Positions 32,101 through 47,100 of a stretch of DNA of 64,000 bases are shown piece by piece. Under the pieces are notes generated by a model. The model made no database searches. It had not been told where the DNA came from and saw only the letters and a list, made by a program, of their open reading frames with translations. Each line of letters opens with the position of its first letter. The stretch's first letter is position 1. The translations under genes were made by a program, and so were the position numbers. The DNA is from Prostheceraeus crozeri (lineage: Eukaryota > Platyhelminthes > Polycladida > Euryleptidae), in assembly GCA_907163375.1 (NCBI GenBank), contig CAJQUW010000459.1, forward strand, positions 186,001-250,000, in the 5' to 3' direction.

Positions 32101-35100
32101 ATATATACCAGTCAAAAATGAAAGAAGTTAAAGAAGTAAATGTTTCAAAAATTTTGTCAATGAGTATATGTGATTCCAAATTCCCTCTTCAAATTTTCAA
32201 ATATTTTTCAGCCAATATTTTCCTGAATCTTTCAGCGTCTTTTGGGAAACAATGAAATGAAATAGTATGATCTTGTTTTCTATTTGGGTTCTACAATTTG
32301 TGCTACAACCATCGACAACACATTTGAAAGTCAGTTTGAGAAAGTACACTGTATAATCGTGATACTTAACAATCAACTGTCTTCAAAACAGGACTACTAA
32401 TGTATGTAGATATCGGTAGTGTCTCATCCCGATATACTATACTATATAGAAATCCATGATAATTACCTAGATATTATAGTACATAGATTTACCAACTTTG
32501 CAACGATATAGGTGACGGTGACTAGGCACAATAGAATTAGAAAAAGCATCTCCGGATTTCGCCTTCAGGTTTGAAGAGTATTCTAATGGACTTGCAATCG
32601 CTCACTTTGCTTTTGCTACGGCAATGTCTGTTAGTGCGCTCATTGAGAGAAGCCATTTTGTTGAACGATCCCAGCTTTGACAGTGGTCATTCTACCAAGT
32701 GCAGCTATGGTTCTACCGTGGATGATGCTTGCAAAAAGAACGTTTTGACTGCGCAATGTGACGGCCCAACATATATTTTGTAGTGATACAAATCAACATA
32801 CCACGTCTAAGTCACTATCGGTGTTTAGCTAGAGCGTTTCTTTGGATGATACAGAACTCTTCCTCTTGTTGCTTCCGTCATTATTACGTTGATTGTGATC
32901 AACCAAAAACACTGCATTCCTTCACAAAATTTCACTAGATATTCTGCCTGTTTTTTTACTGCAACCTTTCCATTGTTTATATATTCTATCACAATCCGTC
33001 AAGCATCACTTTGGTTGTGTTAAAATACATTAACCTTCTGCAATGTTGATCAGAATTTTGTGAAAATTGGACAGGGCGTTATCTCGAGACAACCATTCAC
33101 TATTCCAAAATATATCAAGGTCCAATAGTCATGCCATTTAAAAGGGCATCAAAATAGCAATCTTGCCGATATGGCCTATTGACCTTCCACGTCAAATGCA
33201 AGATGCTGAAATATAATATTTTGCAGATAACTGCGTTTGATGCAACGCATAATAAGAATAGGCTTGCAAAATTAAGCTATTCAGTACATGCGCATTCAAT
33301 TAGGCTACCATTTGCTTTTGTTAATTTTCCATGAGATAAGTAAAATCTTCCATTTTCTTGTTCACCGACCGACTATTGCTATTATGCAGCCAGCAAACTG
33401 ACACATCCTTATCAAGGTGCTACTAGAAATTGAATGCTCTCTATCTCGAGAAATCTGAATCTCAATAATCATGTAAAATGTACCATAGGATGGTGACCTG
33501 TCATGTTTCGTAATGGAAAAATGTTAATCAAAAACTTGTGAAATAACAAGATACAGACTTCAAGATATCCGTGTTTAAAGGTAATTATGAGAGATATCCG
33601 TGTACAGAGGTAATTACGGAAATTATTAACCTCTTCTGAAACATATCTATAGCATGCATTATAACAGATAATGGATGATTTATTTCGGTCATACAGAATT
33701 TAATAATCTCAGGCCTAGCGGCCTTCGGTTAATAAGTTCTATAATGATCTCGAAATCATCCATTATCTATTACTGAATTTCTTTTATTATTATTCTGTCG
33801 ATTGTTTTCATTTCTACCAAGTGCCAAGATATTTCATCGTTCATGAAAATCGTTCGGGAAGCGAACTGAACTATTCTATTTTTTAAGAAACTGATTTGTC
33901 GTTGAGAAAATTGTGCTAATGTGAACATCTTATATATGTTACATAGGAGACTTTATTTCAATTTGTCGTCATAGTCATCTTTCTGCTGATTTCATTTGCA
34001 GACATTGGAGCTGTGAAGAAGGGTGACTTCTACTACTTGACACTAAAGAATGATGAAGTAAGAATCAAAACAGATGGCAAACTACTTATTGAGGTGACGC
34101 TAACCCGAGTTGTATTTGAAGGTAAAGGCCTAGATGGAATGTGTGGTAACTATGATGGAAGTCCTAAAGATGATTTTGCTTCAAGACAAGAAATTGAGAC
34201 AGAGGGTAATCGTCTTCAGTTGACTAAAGTGAGTCCAAAATTCGAAATCTTTCGCCTATGATTCTCAGCAAATAGCATGTGCTTGCATATAATGTACGTA
34301 ATTGTTTGGCCATTCCTGGATATAGTATAGTAATATACGGAAGTATATTCGTAGTATGTCAAAAATAGCCTTTGGCTTTCTCAGGAATTAAAAAAAACAA
34401 AAAAAACGTGTTTATTATGTCTGAAATCAGAAATGTTCCAGCTCTGGTAGAGTGAAGACCCGGGATTAGAGTTTGCAGACAAAATCCTGACTTTTCTTCA
34501 TCCCGTTGTTGGGGATCGCAAGCTCAATCCCGGGATTCAGTTTGAAAAAATATAAGCAATACCACACTAGTGACAAGCAAAACAGCAAGTTAATCAAAAT
34601 TATAAATATTTGCATTATTTAGCATATTAGCAGATTCGAATTCCAAAATCCTGAAGAATCCCAATATCGGCGATCGCGTGACTGAAGAATCTTATAATAT
34701 CTTCACCATTTTTAAAATCAAAATCAAAAATTTTCTCACTCCCTTTTTACTCACGAGGTTTTATTCCATTCAAGCTACAATAAACCGACGCGCTTCGTCT
34801 TACAGACTGCTTCAAGGGCCTATAATGTCCCTTGAAATGTCACCACTGCAGAAATGGGTGTTTTTTGATAAATGGCTTGCTTTGTCAGGTTTAGGCTCAC
34901 TATTGTTTGAATAGAAAAATGATAACACCTTGCTTTGTGTCACTGCTCAGGAAATTGTTTTTTGTCTTCAATTGCTTGCATGACTGGTAAACGAGATGAC
35001 TCATGAACTCATTGTGAAATTTATTATATCTTGAAATTGAATTTGAATCACTCACATATTCATTACTTCAATGAAACTGGTGAAAATTCAGTGGAATTCT

Positions 35101-38100
35101 TGCTGATGGAGCTTAAACATGGAAAAACCTGAATTGCATTTCATTCGCTGAAAATTCTCTAGGTCAAGAGCCTTGGCCTATTATGAATATTATGAATATT
35201 TTATTAATAATTTTTGTAATATTATTAAATATAATATTGTTATGAATATTTTAGACGTAGGTGTAGGTTATTAAATAAAGAGCACTTAATACACAAAATG
35301 GATATGTACGTCAATATAACATATAATGACTATAATATATCAGTCATGCTTAAAAAGAATTGCGTAGTATTAAAAGTAATTGCATGAGAATAATACTGAA
35401 AACTAGCACTTGCAGTACAAGTGCATGTAGCAAACTGAATAAATGACAACCTATACAAAACTCAGGTCATATACAACCAGATGTGTAAGTTGTACAATTA
35501 TTGAGACAATTACATCTGCCATAATTAAGGCGATAACATATAGTACGTGCCATAAGGCGTAGCATATATGCCTTGCCCAGATTAAATGCTTTAAACGGAA
35601 AGATGAAATTACATGTGCATGCATAACCTAATTGTATTGCTTGAAAGGCAATGTTAGAGATAACTAGTAAAGCAAAACTCTAGCCAAATGAATTCATCAC
35701 TCAAAATGATAGATGCAATTTGGACAGACGCATGATAGACGCAGGAAATTCCTTTGCCCATTAATGACCGAGCAACTCTCAAAAACTAAAGTTTTCGGGT
35801 CGAGACGTATCATACTTGGTAAGTTTTGCATGAAAAGGCTAACATGGTCTTCTGCTTTTAGTGTCCAAATGTTCGAGTCAAATCCATGGACTGCCTCGCC
35901 ACGATGGGAAGCTTAAGCCAAGTTTATTTCCAAGCCCGATTAAAATGTTCTGCATTCAACTCCATTTTGAAACAATGTAATCCTGTGGTAAGCATTTTTT
36001 TGTCGGAATTTTGTGTGGTATCAACTACAAAAGTAAATATTCGTTTTTCTGGCGCCCATTTGTTAACGACTTGAATTAAAGGAATCTTTTCACGATTTAT
36101 TTATTAACGATTGCCACGTCGCATCTCTGTCGTTGTTAACGTGAGAAATAATTAAAGGAGCAAAATCAATTTGAGAAAGGCAGAAGCAAATATAAAACAA
36201 TATAGTCAGCATCATACATTGCTACTGTGATTATTGCTTGAACAAATACAGTAGCAAAAGTAAAATTTCAATAAAAAGAGTATATACGTAGCAAGTATGT
36301 GTTGACATTATTTTGACTTCATAGCTATCAAGTATTTGAAAGTCATAATGGCCGCAGGTGCTCAAATAGAGTAAGACATTCCTTTTGTATAGATTGAGGG
36401 ATTTAAATGTTTAATTCACATTCTCCTGGATAGGTAAATCATTTCTGTTCAATCTAACTGTATCGCAGAAAATAAAGGAGGCAATCTACATCCACTCAAA
36501 TCGTGATTAGATTGACAACCGAGATGGTGACTACCAATTCAGTGATATTTGGAATCCACTTTTTTCTGTGTGCGGCAATAACTCTGTTATTCATTGACTC
36601 TTCCTTTTTATTGTTATTTATTCAGCTTGCTTATTTGCATTCATAAATAGCAGGATGTGTACATTATTTTCTGACACTACTGCATTCACATTCACAAGTA
36701 GTAACATAGTGACATTTGGCTTTAACTTACCCTTCACTGTTAAGTGGCAAACCTGTAATTTTATCTCGTGATGAGATGTAGTCAGTCTTGAATGCATGTT
36801 CTGTTTGTACACGCGAAGTTCACTTCGCATGATTGCGACAGCAGACAGCTGTCAGAAGCAATAAGTTAATCAAAAAGTCTCGATCTGTGAAGTAAGCGAA
36901 TTTTACAGCCGTTATCCAGTTCCAGAATGTTCGTTAAGTTAAAGCTAGGTACAGTGCTATTTGCAAATTCCAATTTAATGTCTCTATGTAAAGTTTGTCC
37001 TATTCAATAATTGTATGCGCTCGGATTTAGAAGGTGTTGTCAATTCTTATTTGCAGTACAACCCCGACCAATTTCACCATCAATGTGCGGATGATGTCTG
37101 TGCTGCTATTAACGCTCGTAAATCAGAAGCAGAAATTGATGCCATCGTGTGCGGACATCTGGAGGCTTACGCGACTCTTTGCAAACACAATGGAATCTGT
37201 CGTGAATGGCGAAATGAACATCTTTGTCGTGAGTAGAAATCATAATCGAAATACATAGTATTCATCGTCAATCTTAAGCTTCATATCAATGCATGAAGTA
37301 CTGATTATGAAAACTGATTAGATGATATATGAAACCAGCCAATTATGTTGCAGTCTTTAAATCAATCAGAGTAAGTTAAAATCATATTTGCAATTGGCAC
37401 GCTAGTGAAATTTCGATGGGCATTCATTAAATATCACTTTAGACACACTACTGGCAAATCGCCTAAGTCAGTGCGCCTGCAATAATGAATTAGTGCTGCT
37501 TTTAGAATCACAATGTAAATAGAATAATTCAACATTGAGTTGCATCCTTCATTCAGTTAGAATTATAGTGACTGTTATGAAACGACTGTTTTTATTTTCT
37601 TAATTATATTTTACTTAATTATAAAATCTTGAAAATTACAGGCTAGTAACATTTCCAGCCATTTTGAGATACAAAGCAGGAAAGTATATTTCCTTAATTC
37701 TACTACCAAAAAGAAGATTTCCTGTAACTTAAAAGACTTCCGGCTTTCTGATAAATTGATACGCACATAGAAAGATTATGAAACCTGACATTATCTGATA
37801 TTATCGATCTTTGACAACGTCAAGCTGATACAATAAAGAGACAAAGCTGAAATACTAGGTAAATTGGCAACAGAATAACAAGAAGTGTATGAGATACAAT
37901 AAATGCTAAGTGAAGGAAAATTAAGTATAACGATTTAATTGTACACTCTGTAACATGCTATGATCACAAGATCAAAATAGGTCTCAACAGATAGTTCGAC
38001 TTGTGAGTTTTCGGGAGACCGTAAATGCGAGGTATGCTGTGTCCCGAATTCAGGAACAGTTTCCGTTGATGAGCTGAAACAGCTCTTTCGCGCAGACGTT

Positions 38101-41100
38101 AATCCACCAACTTGCGAAGATCACATTCAACTTGCTTAGTGCGATCAGTCTGATCTCAATCGCATGTAAACTTGTCCTCGTCGCTGAGGATTTCACTCAT
38201 CTTTGAAGCATAGTCAGAGATATTTAAAATAATCATACCACTCTTCTTGTCTGGACGGAGGATTACAATATTCTTGTTCTTCTTCAATTAATTTAAAGCT
38301 TGGATGTGGACAGATAGCAAGCTTCCTTTTGCAGGACTTGTTATAGATGCGTGTGTAAGAGCTGAGCACGTCATAGCATATATGCCATAATCGCCCTATG
38401 CTTATTCTCATAATCTTTGACAGGGTGAATTAATACAATCTACACGCATTAAGATGTGCAAGCTCCTGATTCAAATTGAACATAATACTTTTAAAATATG
38501 ATATTTAGTAAAATGCATAATTTGTATAAAACGAAATCATCAATAATTGACATTTTCGAAACGAAGACTGTGCACCATATGCGAAATTTTTTCATCACAT
38601 GTATTTCTCTTGAGTTCAAGAAAGGTTCTATAATTACTCCAGACATTTAGGTCATCACACCAAGTTTGCTGTCCTCCCTTGTTTTCCAATAATCATGCTT
38701 CAAGTACACGTTGCATAAACTTTCCACCACTGCCTCTGAAAATATGACCAGCAATATTTAGCTTCCTCCATACTAATGGCCTCCCAGCATGTTTCCTTGG
38801 CTTTCATTAATATCTTCACTCTTACGTTAGTGACATTCTCCACTTATTTAATTCAAAGTCTTCTACAGCACCACATCTGTGGGACATCTATCTTTGAGCA
38901 CATCTGTCTCGTAAGTCAAGTTTCGATTCCGTAGCTAGGGCAATGCTGACTTAAGAGAAAAATCTAAAAACTTTTCACTCCAAATGAAAAAAATTAGACA
39001 TTTTTGATAAAAATATACGAACCACACAATAGGCTCATGGAAGATTCACACATTTTTGTGATAATTAGGAGCAGCCAAGGCATTCATATATTGAGTATAG
39101 TAATTGTCGAGTGTTTTAAATGGCATTCCTGTCAGGAATGTATAAATGCAAATTTCATGCGTGTAACTACATAAGTGTATAACCTTATGTACAGTTAAGT
39201 ACGTATCATACGTCATCAGCTTTGGAAAATCGGAATGACCTGTAGCTGAATACATTAGTACAAACTTATTTCAGTGAAAAATATACTTGCGTGTATTGCA
39301 CATGCACTTCAGTTATATCGTACTCACGTAAATATTGCTTAAATATAATTGTTTGAATAAACCCTGTGCCATGATTATGAATCAAATTATAGAGCCAGTG
39401 TAAACCAGATGTTCGGTTATGAAGGAAGTTCACAACTGTAAACAAGTGTGAATGCAATACTGGAACTGCTTGGACTAAAGTCCTTTAAGTCCTTTTAGAT
39501 ATTTTTGGACTGTTTTTACCAACTTCACGGCTCCCTGAGGAAGAGTGAAGGCTCGGAACCGCTCGGAGTTGACAATACAAAAGGAGAGCACGAATCACCT
39601 TCTGTTAGCAGGGATATCTGTGATTAATGTAATATATCCAATATGATAAATATTAGATATCTTATGATGTCCCTGCTGATAGACGCCATCCTATATACTT
39701 TTAGATAGTAGTAAATCTGGTCTTCCGTCTTTTTCATAGAGATTTCTAGCGTTTATTGACTGTTGTTATTTTATTGATCCTGTCTGAACTGAATTTCGTT
39801 TCATTTATTTTCTGAGATGATTTTGTGAATTCAGAACGTAACCATGCTCACCGGTGGTAAGTGAAATGCGTTGTGGTTTGCTATGATCTGTATTTCTCCA
39901 TAACCGAACATCTGGTTTACCCTGGCTTCACAACTCGATTAAAGCATAATCGAATACTTAAGCAAATGTGATACTTGTATCTTGTTGACGCACATTTTTT
40001 ATCTTGTATTATGTGCTTCATAATGAGTGAATTAAGTAAACAATGATTTCAAAGCGCTTTCATGTATCTCAGATCCGTAGAGAAAAATCCGTAGATTGCA
40101 GAGTCTTCACCTTATAGATTATACTTGTATGTCGAGATCGCACACTTCTTGAAAATATGGTGTGTATGCACGCAATATATCTGATAATTTTTCATTCCTA
40201 GTGTCATAAAATTAAAATTTAGTGGTTTTTACCATTTTCGAGTAGTTTTTCCCATTTTTGTGGTTTTTACTAAAAGGTTTTTTGCCGGTTAAAACCACTA
40301 GTATTTACCATCCATGTGAAAGCCATCCAATCCTGTCGTAAAGAGCTAGCTGTTTTCCGCTATTCTCTCAATTTGTTTCAAGCAAATAATTATCGTAGCT
40401 CATCATCTTTGGAGAATGAGACCAAAACGGTTGATGTCTGACAAAAGCATGCTTTTTTCCTCAAAAATTGGTCGATGTGCTAATAATTGAAAACTGATGT
40501 AAAGTTGAATTCAGAATATTATCTTTAGACATCCTATTTGAAAAATGCTGCCTTCTCATATGGCACTTTTCACATAATCAGAGAAAACATATCTCATTTT
40601 TCCGAAAACTTAAATTTTTCCCCATTTGATTTAATGTGCATGTGTTTTTCTTTGATTATGTCTGACAAGAAGAAGAGCCGGGTATAATTTCGACGTATAA
40701 ATACGACATTAGGGAAGAAGAATAAAACTTATGTGTGATTTTGGAAAGACAGATAATTTTTTAAGAGCCTCTCACGACCAGTCATCATGCAGCATATTAC
40801 TCGAATGCAATGTCAGATCGCTCTGACTTTCTCAATGAGTAAAAAAGTTGAGTATTCAGCTGCATCGCACGAAAACAATTATCAAGCATTCATATTATGT
40901 ACAAGTATCTGATTTATTTAGTGACTGTTGTTTCATTACCTACATTATCCGTAGCATTACATGCAGATGCTTTCAGTGTCAATAAGTCACATTTCAGAGA
41001 CTCAGATTCCACAACGTATTTTTCAGCTCCCACTAACTGCAGTGGAACTGCCAAGGTTTGGTCAGAATGTGCGTCCTTGTGCTCATCGACTTGCAGCAAC

Positions 41101-44100
41101 ATGTATTCTAGCCGTGACGAATCATGTAAGGCATTTAAGCAGGCTCGTTGTGTTTGTAAACAGGGTTATCACTTGGACGACAATAATGAATGTGTCAAGC
41201 ATGATGAATGTCCATGTCCGAAAATCAAAGGAGTATCCTACAAAAATGGTCAAACTGCAATGAATGGATGTAAACTATGGTACGTATCCAGCTGATCATG
41301 CGATGATTATTATTATTTTTTATTAAGTTTAGTTATTAAAAGCTGGCCTTGATTAAAATGATTATGTACTATGCATGGTTTTGCGACGTATTAATCAGAA
41401 ATTTCCTCACCTTCGACTCGAAGATTTTCAGTATGTAATTACTCATAGACAGTACATTCTTCTACATGCAGATATTGCATATACATGCACCAAGCATATA
41501 TCACTGTTACCTATTCCAAAAGGGATTCTTGAACGATTAATTTTGCGATTTTACACAATTGTGATAGGTGGTAGGATAGCTCAGTTGGTTAAGGGCCGCG
41601 TTTCGGTACGGAAGTGCAGGCAGAGAGTCTAGGACTCAAATCTGTCCGCCTCGGAGGTACCTAGCCCTTATCTGGTGAGAGCTGCGAGCATGTGAACTCT
41701 AACCCATCCGTAGCTCTTTAGTATGGCTCTGCGCCGTGGTTGGGGCAGGTATTAGCAAAGCAAATGAATTCATACGATGTTATGGGATTGCTCATTTTGC
41801 ATATCAACCCAAGGGAAGTCACGAATGTAATGGCAGTTAACGGGAGGCGCATTTTGAAATGTAAGGTTTTCAATAATGAAAATGGAAGTTTGCTCCCTCT
41901 GTTTTTATGCCTCAAAATAAAAATTAAAAATATCTAATTTCTTCAGCGGGAAGTGCCACTACTGCTCCACTACACATAGATGAATTAATCACTTCGCACT
42001 TTCAGTGCGACGATGTGTAAAGCTGACATCTATTGAAAAGAATAGAGTAGAATCGGTCATGGTCGGAATTGGTCATCGATCTTGAAAATGCTTTCGACAA
42101 AGCCCATCGACTTCTCATAGAAAATGGAATTGAATAATTTTGAAAATTTTTTGATTGATGAGACATTCTTGAGAAGCGATTTTTGCGAGAAATAAGAACG
42201 AAAATTTTACCAATAATTCGCTCATCGTCTATTGTGCATTCTAAAGTGTGTAGATGATAATGAACGACTAAAATATATGCATGAATTTATTACAAAATTT
42301 GAAATAATATATTGGAAACCAGACTAATGGGAAATAAGTGAATCTTGTTAATGCATAGCTAATCGATTTGCTTGATAATTAATTTATACTTCATTGTACA
42401 GCAATCTTTATCATTATTGATTCTATAATAAAGTTTATAAACTTTGTTTTATTCATATCATAATCATAAAAATTTAGTGATGTAAGACCAGCATGGCTTC
42501 AATCGACGGTCTAAAATATTTTTGTACAATAGATGGGACGTGAAATCAAATCATCAATGATTGAGTAAATTTGAATTCAAAAATGCTTGATTATTGTTAA
42601 TATAATATACCTTTTCCATTTCTATTTGGATATAAGTAAGCTCAATTTAGTTTGCAGAAATATCTCTGGTAAGAAAGCAAGTTTGATTTAGTATAAGTAA
42701 AATCAATTTAGTTTTTCTTTAGATATCTTTGATTACTATTCCCAGTGCGTCAATTGTGAATCGATGACGATTTGAATTTATTAAAATTTTGAATTTCACT
42801 GTAATGCTAGAATTGTGCTAGCGTTATTGAAATTTTGATTACCATAGTTTAAATCATATTCACTCGAAGTGTCGTTCAAGAATGTTGAGAGGGAAATATA
42901 ACACGATAAGCTTTACTGATCGGGAGCGCCTTGTCAATGCATTTAATGACAACAAGGATTGGTTAAATTTAGTCAATTATCTTGGTATAAAGCCCCTCAG
43001 CGAGGAATGTGATTGTGAACTATAAAAAAACTGGTCGGATCGAGGCCAAACAAAAAGGCGGCTCTAGAAATGTCAAAGTTGACGACGAAATGATGGCGGT
43101 TGTACAAGAGTTCATTGAACAGAAGCCAACAGCAACACTGAATGAAATGATTGCATTATTGAGACAGCGACTACCTCAAAAGCCAACAATTTCACATCAA
43201 ACGCTAAGTGCTCGTCTTGATGGTTTATTTTATACACTAAAAGATGTCAGGTCTGTTCCTATTCAATGGAACACTCCAGAAAGAAAGGAAGAAAGGCGAG
43301 AGTATGCAGAGTGGTGCTTCGGTGACGGACTTTCAGTCAAGAAAATCTACGTTGATGAATTTGGCTTCAACGTATGGACATCAAGAACGAAAGGGAGGTC
43401 TCTGTCTGGTGAACGTACTGTGCGTTTGGTGGAAGGACAAAGAGGTCAAAATCTAACTCTTTGTTTAGCTATCAGCCCCGAATTGGGCCTGGTTCACCAT
43501 CTTCAAACTCGTGGAGGTATGAGAAAAGCACGGTTTGCTGATTTCTTGTCGGAAGTCGCTGAGTTGATTGAAGTCACTGATGAGCATTATGCAATCATTT
43601 TCGACAATGCTCAATGCCATGGAGAAGATAATCATTTGGGCGATTCTGTAGTTATTCGAAAGTTGCCAAAGTATGCTCCATTTCTGAACGCTTGTGAAAT
43701 GGCAGGATCATGCCTTAAAGCAGCAGTGAAAAGACGGCTTTCGGATCCCGTGATTCAACGTGAGCTTCATGACAGATCAACAAATGAAGCACTTCACAAT
43801 CGTCGGATGAGAATCATTGAGCGTGAAGTTCTTTCTTGCCTCCATGTCATAACAACTTCCAAGTGCCAACACTTTCAAACACATACATTGAAATATGTCT
43901 TCGTGGTGAGAACATTTTTGATTAGTTATTTAACATTGCAAATAAAAAAGTTGTTTATGTGATCTTTTGATATTTTGCCTTCATGAAACTCTAAGGGAGC
44001 ACTAGGAATTATTATCAAAGATATCTAAAGAAAAACTCTTCGTGGTGAGAACATTTTTGATTAGTTATTTAACATTGCAAATAAAAAAGTTGTTTATGTG

Positions 44101-47100
44101 ATCTTTTGATATTTTGCCTTCATGAAACTCTAAGGGAGCACTAGGAATTATTATCAAAGATATCTAAAGAAAAACTAAATTGATCTTACTTATACTAAAT
44201 CAAACTTATTTTCTTACCAGAGAAATTTCTGCAAACTAAATTGAACTTACTTATATCCAAATAGAAATAGAAAAGGTATAGTAAAAATGCTAAGTATGGC
44301 TGATAATCATAAAGAAGACAGACTACCAGTTCGCGTGGGCATGGAATGAAACTGACTGGAACTGGCACTCCGCAATCTTTATGCTTGCTTAGCCATTCTA
44401 GATATTTTGAGCTAGTTTGGACCATTCTTAGCCGCACTGAAGTACTTATGTTGTTCATGTCTGAGAACAATTGTCTTGGATTATCAATAGTCCATCGAAT
44501 ATTCACTTTCTTGTCACCTCAAATTGGCAAATTTATTATGACTATCAAAATGAACATTAGTCTATGAAAATCGCATCACGGTTCATCATGAATTCATGCC
44601 CGTGTGAAAGAGAATGAGAAAATTCGCAACTCATGTACTCAGCAGTGATGCGTACCACAGAAGTCTTGCAACGGTTCCGGTTCTGGCAACCTGTAAAGCC
44701 CATGTAATGAAGGTAGTTTTAAAGCAAGCAGAGTAGCAATAATTGCCAACTTCCATATATACAACCTGCTTTCATTGTCTTAGACATCATCTTGCTTAGT
44801 TATATTCACAGAATTAAATATTTTGTTTATCTGCTTCGGTTTGCTAGAAGTGTGATTAATACGAAATTGACGGCACATCGAGGAACCTATTAAGTGGGCA
44901 AAAAGGAATTCTTAATACCTTACAGAGATAGGAAAAAAAGTCGTGCGTCGCTTGCGGATTAATGTGAGCTCCAGCAAAGTGCTTCGATTGCCAAAATTCC
45001 TTCAGATTCGAAGAATTCAGATCATTGCCCACAAGTTTTCTCCATAATGTTGGCCCTTCCGATCATTATTATAGAAAGTAGCAGGCGTACGAAAATTAGT
45101 TCACTTGATGATCCTCTCCTCGGCAGTTCTCACTGTATAGTGTATCCATTGAATCGTAGCCACGCATCAATGTGTGTTTTGGTGTGCGCGACGTGATATC
45201 ACACCACGCACGCATCTCTCACTGGCTCTACTGTCCTCTGCTGACAGCTTATTGTTTGCCATTTCCAATAGCAAGCGATACACGAATTATCCATTCGAGA
45301 AGGAGCAAGTTTTCTAATTCGGTGATGTGCCATTTCAATATTAAGGTTACATACAATTCTTCCTTTCTAGGAAACCGAAGCGCGCGCAGATGAATCTAAT
45401 CCTGTGGTTATATTAATCTCATTAGTTGTTTTTCATTTCTTCCATTCCACGTTTTCATCCTCACTCGTCCATTCCCTATGTGTTTCGAGTGTTGGACGTC
45501 GGCAGCGTCGGTCCGGTCTGATGGCGGCTGATGGCGTCTGATAGCGGCTCCACATGTTCCGATCTTTAACATCGATGCGCCCAATGTTTGAAGACACTAA
45601 GTCGGCTCCCACGTTCTCGCATCACCTCTTCTTCGGTAGTTCCCTTGTCTTGCGTCCTACCTCTAGAGTCATCACTTTCTTTGGCCAGAAGTCCTCCTGC
45701 ATTCTTTGCACATGACCATACCTGTGGAGTCTTCCCCATCAAATGGTCGTCCTTAACTTTTCAGAAGATTTGCATAATAGTGTCTCTGATTACATAAGAG
45801 TATACTATGAGTTGCGGCCTCATGTTAAATGGATGGAGACGAGCGATTCAGAGACTAAAAGTTTCAGTAAATTCTGCAATTTCCGTAAATCTGCCAAAAA
45901 AGATTGGCGAGTATAGTAATTGTCCAAAAAAGCAATAAATATAAAGTGGGTAGGGGTTGGGGTCTCAAGATTTTCAGAATTTTTCCAAATGGTTTGGAAA
46001 TAGATACTTGCTAATTTCTTACAAGTAATTGCTACTTTTAGTTTTCCAAACACTCTAAGAGCTTTTGACCGAATAAATTTTCCATGTTCTCATTGCATTA
46101 AACACATTACGTCTTATTATTAACTATCTGATATAAAATGTGGCAAAAAATGAGTTATTAACTGTGTTCAGGCATAAAATGAAATTCTATCATGTCATAC
46201 TATCTTTAAAGTTCACGAAATATTTTGAAAAAGATAATCAGTTTTTACCATCATAAATGGAAACAGTCTGTATTTTTCTTCGAACAAAAAAAGTAGCCAC
46301 TGAAACATTTTGATCATATCAACAGTTGGCCTAACTGGAGACCATTGACCATGACAAAGTTAGTAATTATAGTGATGCAGAAGCAGTGAGACTGAACATC
46401 TCGAGGCATCGCAAGTGGTCAAGAGCTCCAAGAACACCCAAAATCACCAAGAACTCCAGTATAAATCATGAAGCCCAAGTGCAGTACATTGGACAAGTGC
46501 AATATCAGTCTTTTTATAGTTTCCGTAAATCCTCCTGGGGTGAACTGCAGTCTCTGGTAGGATCTATGAAAGCAAAATCATAAAAAAATCATTTCACGTT
46601 TCACACACCCTGGATGCTTTTGAGGTACAATCAGATTATTTCCCGAAACCGGACCCTGTGAATTTTCTTTGGTTCTGGGGCTCCGGATCCGTATCCCTGG
46701 TACTCACTTATTTACACTTATGCACAGTTATACTTAATTACAGTACTTGCAAGCGATCAATGTGGCATTGTCCAACGGATAGAAGCTGTCCGTCAACATG
46801 CAGCATCGTCGGCAGCCAAGTCACAACATTTGATGGAGCTGTGATGTCTTACAACGGGAGGCTTTGTCAATATTATGCTGTGATGCCAGTTAGAGGAGCA
46901 GTAAATTCTCGTGCTAATGTTTCCATTGTCGTCGGAACGGTTGGGTCTGCTGATGTAATGTATGAGGATCCGCAGTATCTGGAATTGCCAAAGGTTATAA
47001 CAGCCACCTACGAAGGCTCGGAAATAAAGATGGTCGGCGCAAAATTCGGTGAACATGCGAGAATATTTATTGATGGAGACGAGGTCTCCGAGAATAGGTG

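Larger units (their letters stand above)
28993..32464. mobile_element. THAP-bearing inverted repeat element with a nested Tc1 copy
   Basis: Sequence at 28,993-29,284 is repeated inverted at 32,169-32,464 (about 290 bp, few mismatches), and the match continues for about 30 bases across the Tc1 insertion (29,285-29,310 with 30,717-30,745). Each arm encodes a THAP-like zinc-finger start ('[11 protein letters not shown]' then '[10 protein letters not shown]' and 'WLKNI'), as at the N-terminus of P-element-type transposases. Interior minus-strand pieces (for example '[18 protein letters not shown]' at about 30,221-30,457) may be P-transposase remains, but that is weak. I could not fix the true ends. 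Confidence 0.55.
42608..44278 (+). mobile_element. IS630-like transposon with 141-bp terminal inverted repeats
   Basis: Ends begin TACCTTTTC. The left inverted repeat (42,608-42,748) and right one (44,138-44,278) match over about 141 bp. TA duplications lie at 42,606-42,607 and 44,279-44,280. Inside is one transposase gene. The right side carries a perfect-looking 139-bp tandem duplication (43,898-44,036 and 44,037-44,175) that spans the end of the gene and the inner part of the right repeat. The copy looks young because the repeats agree closely. Confidence 0.9.

Noticed and set aside
40897-41026. A new gene starting [20 protein letters not shown] with a signal-peptide-like start
   Set aside because: The hydrophobic start lies in the intron just before exon 9. 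The TIL exon is joined in phase from exon 8 through a good acceptor at 41,026, so this looks like a chance upstream extension, although an alternative first exon cannot be fully excluded.
41567-41650. A functional tRNA gene
   Set aside because: A and B boxes are present, but the anticodon and acceptor stems do not pair well and a long unrelated body follows, as in a SINE.
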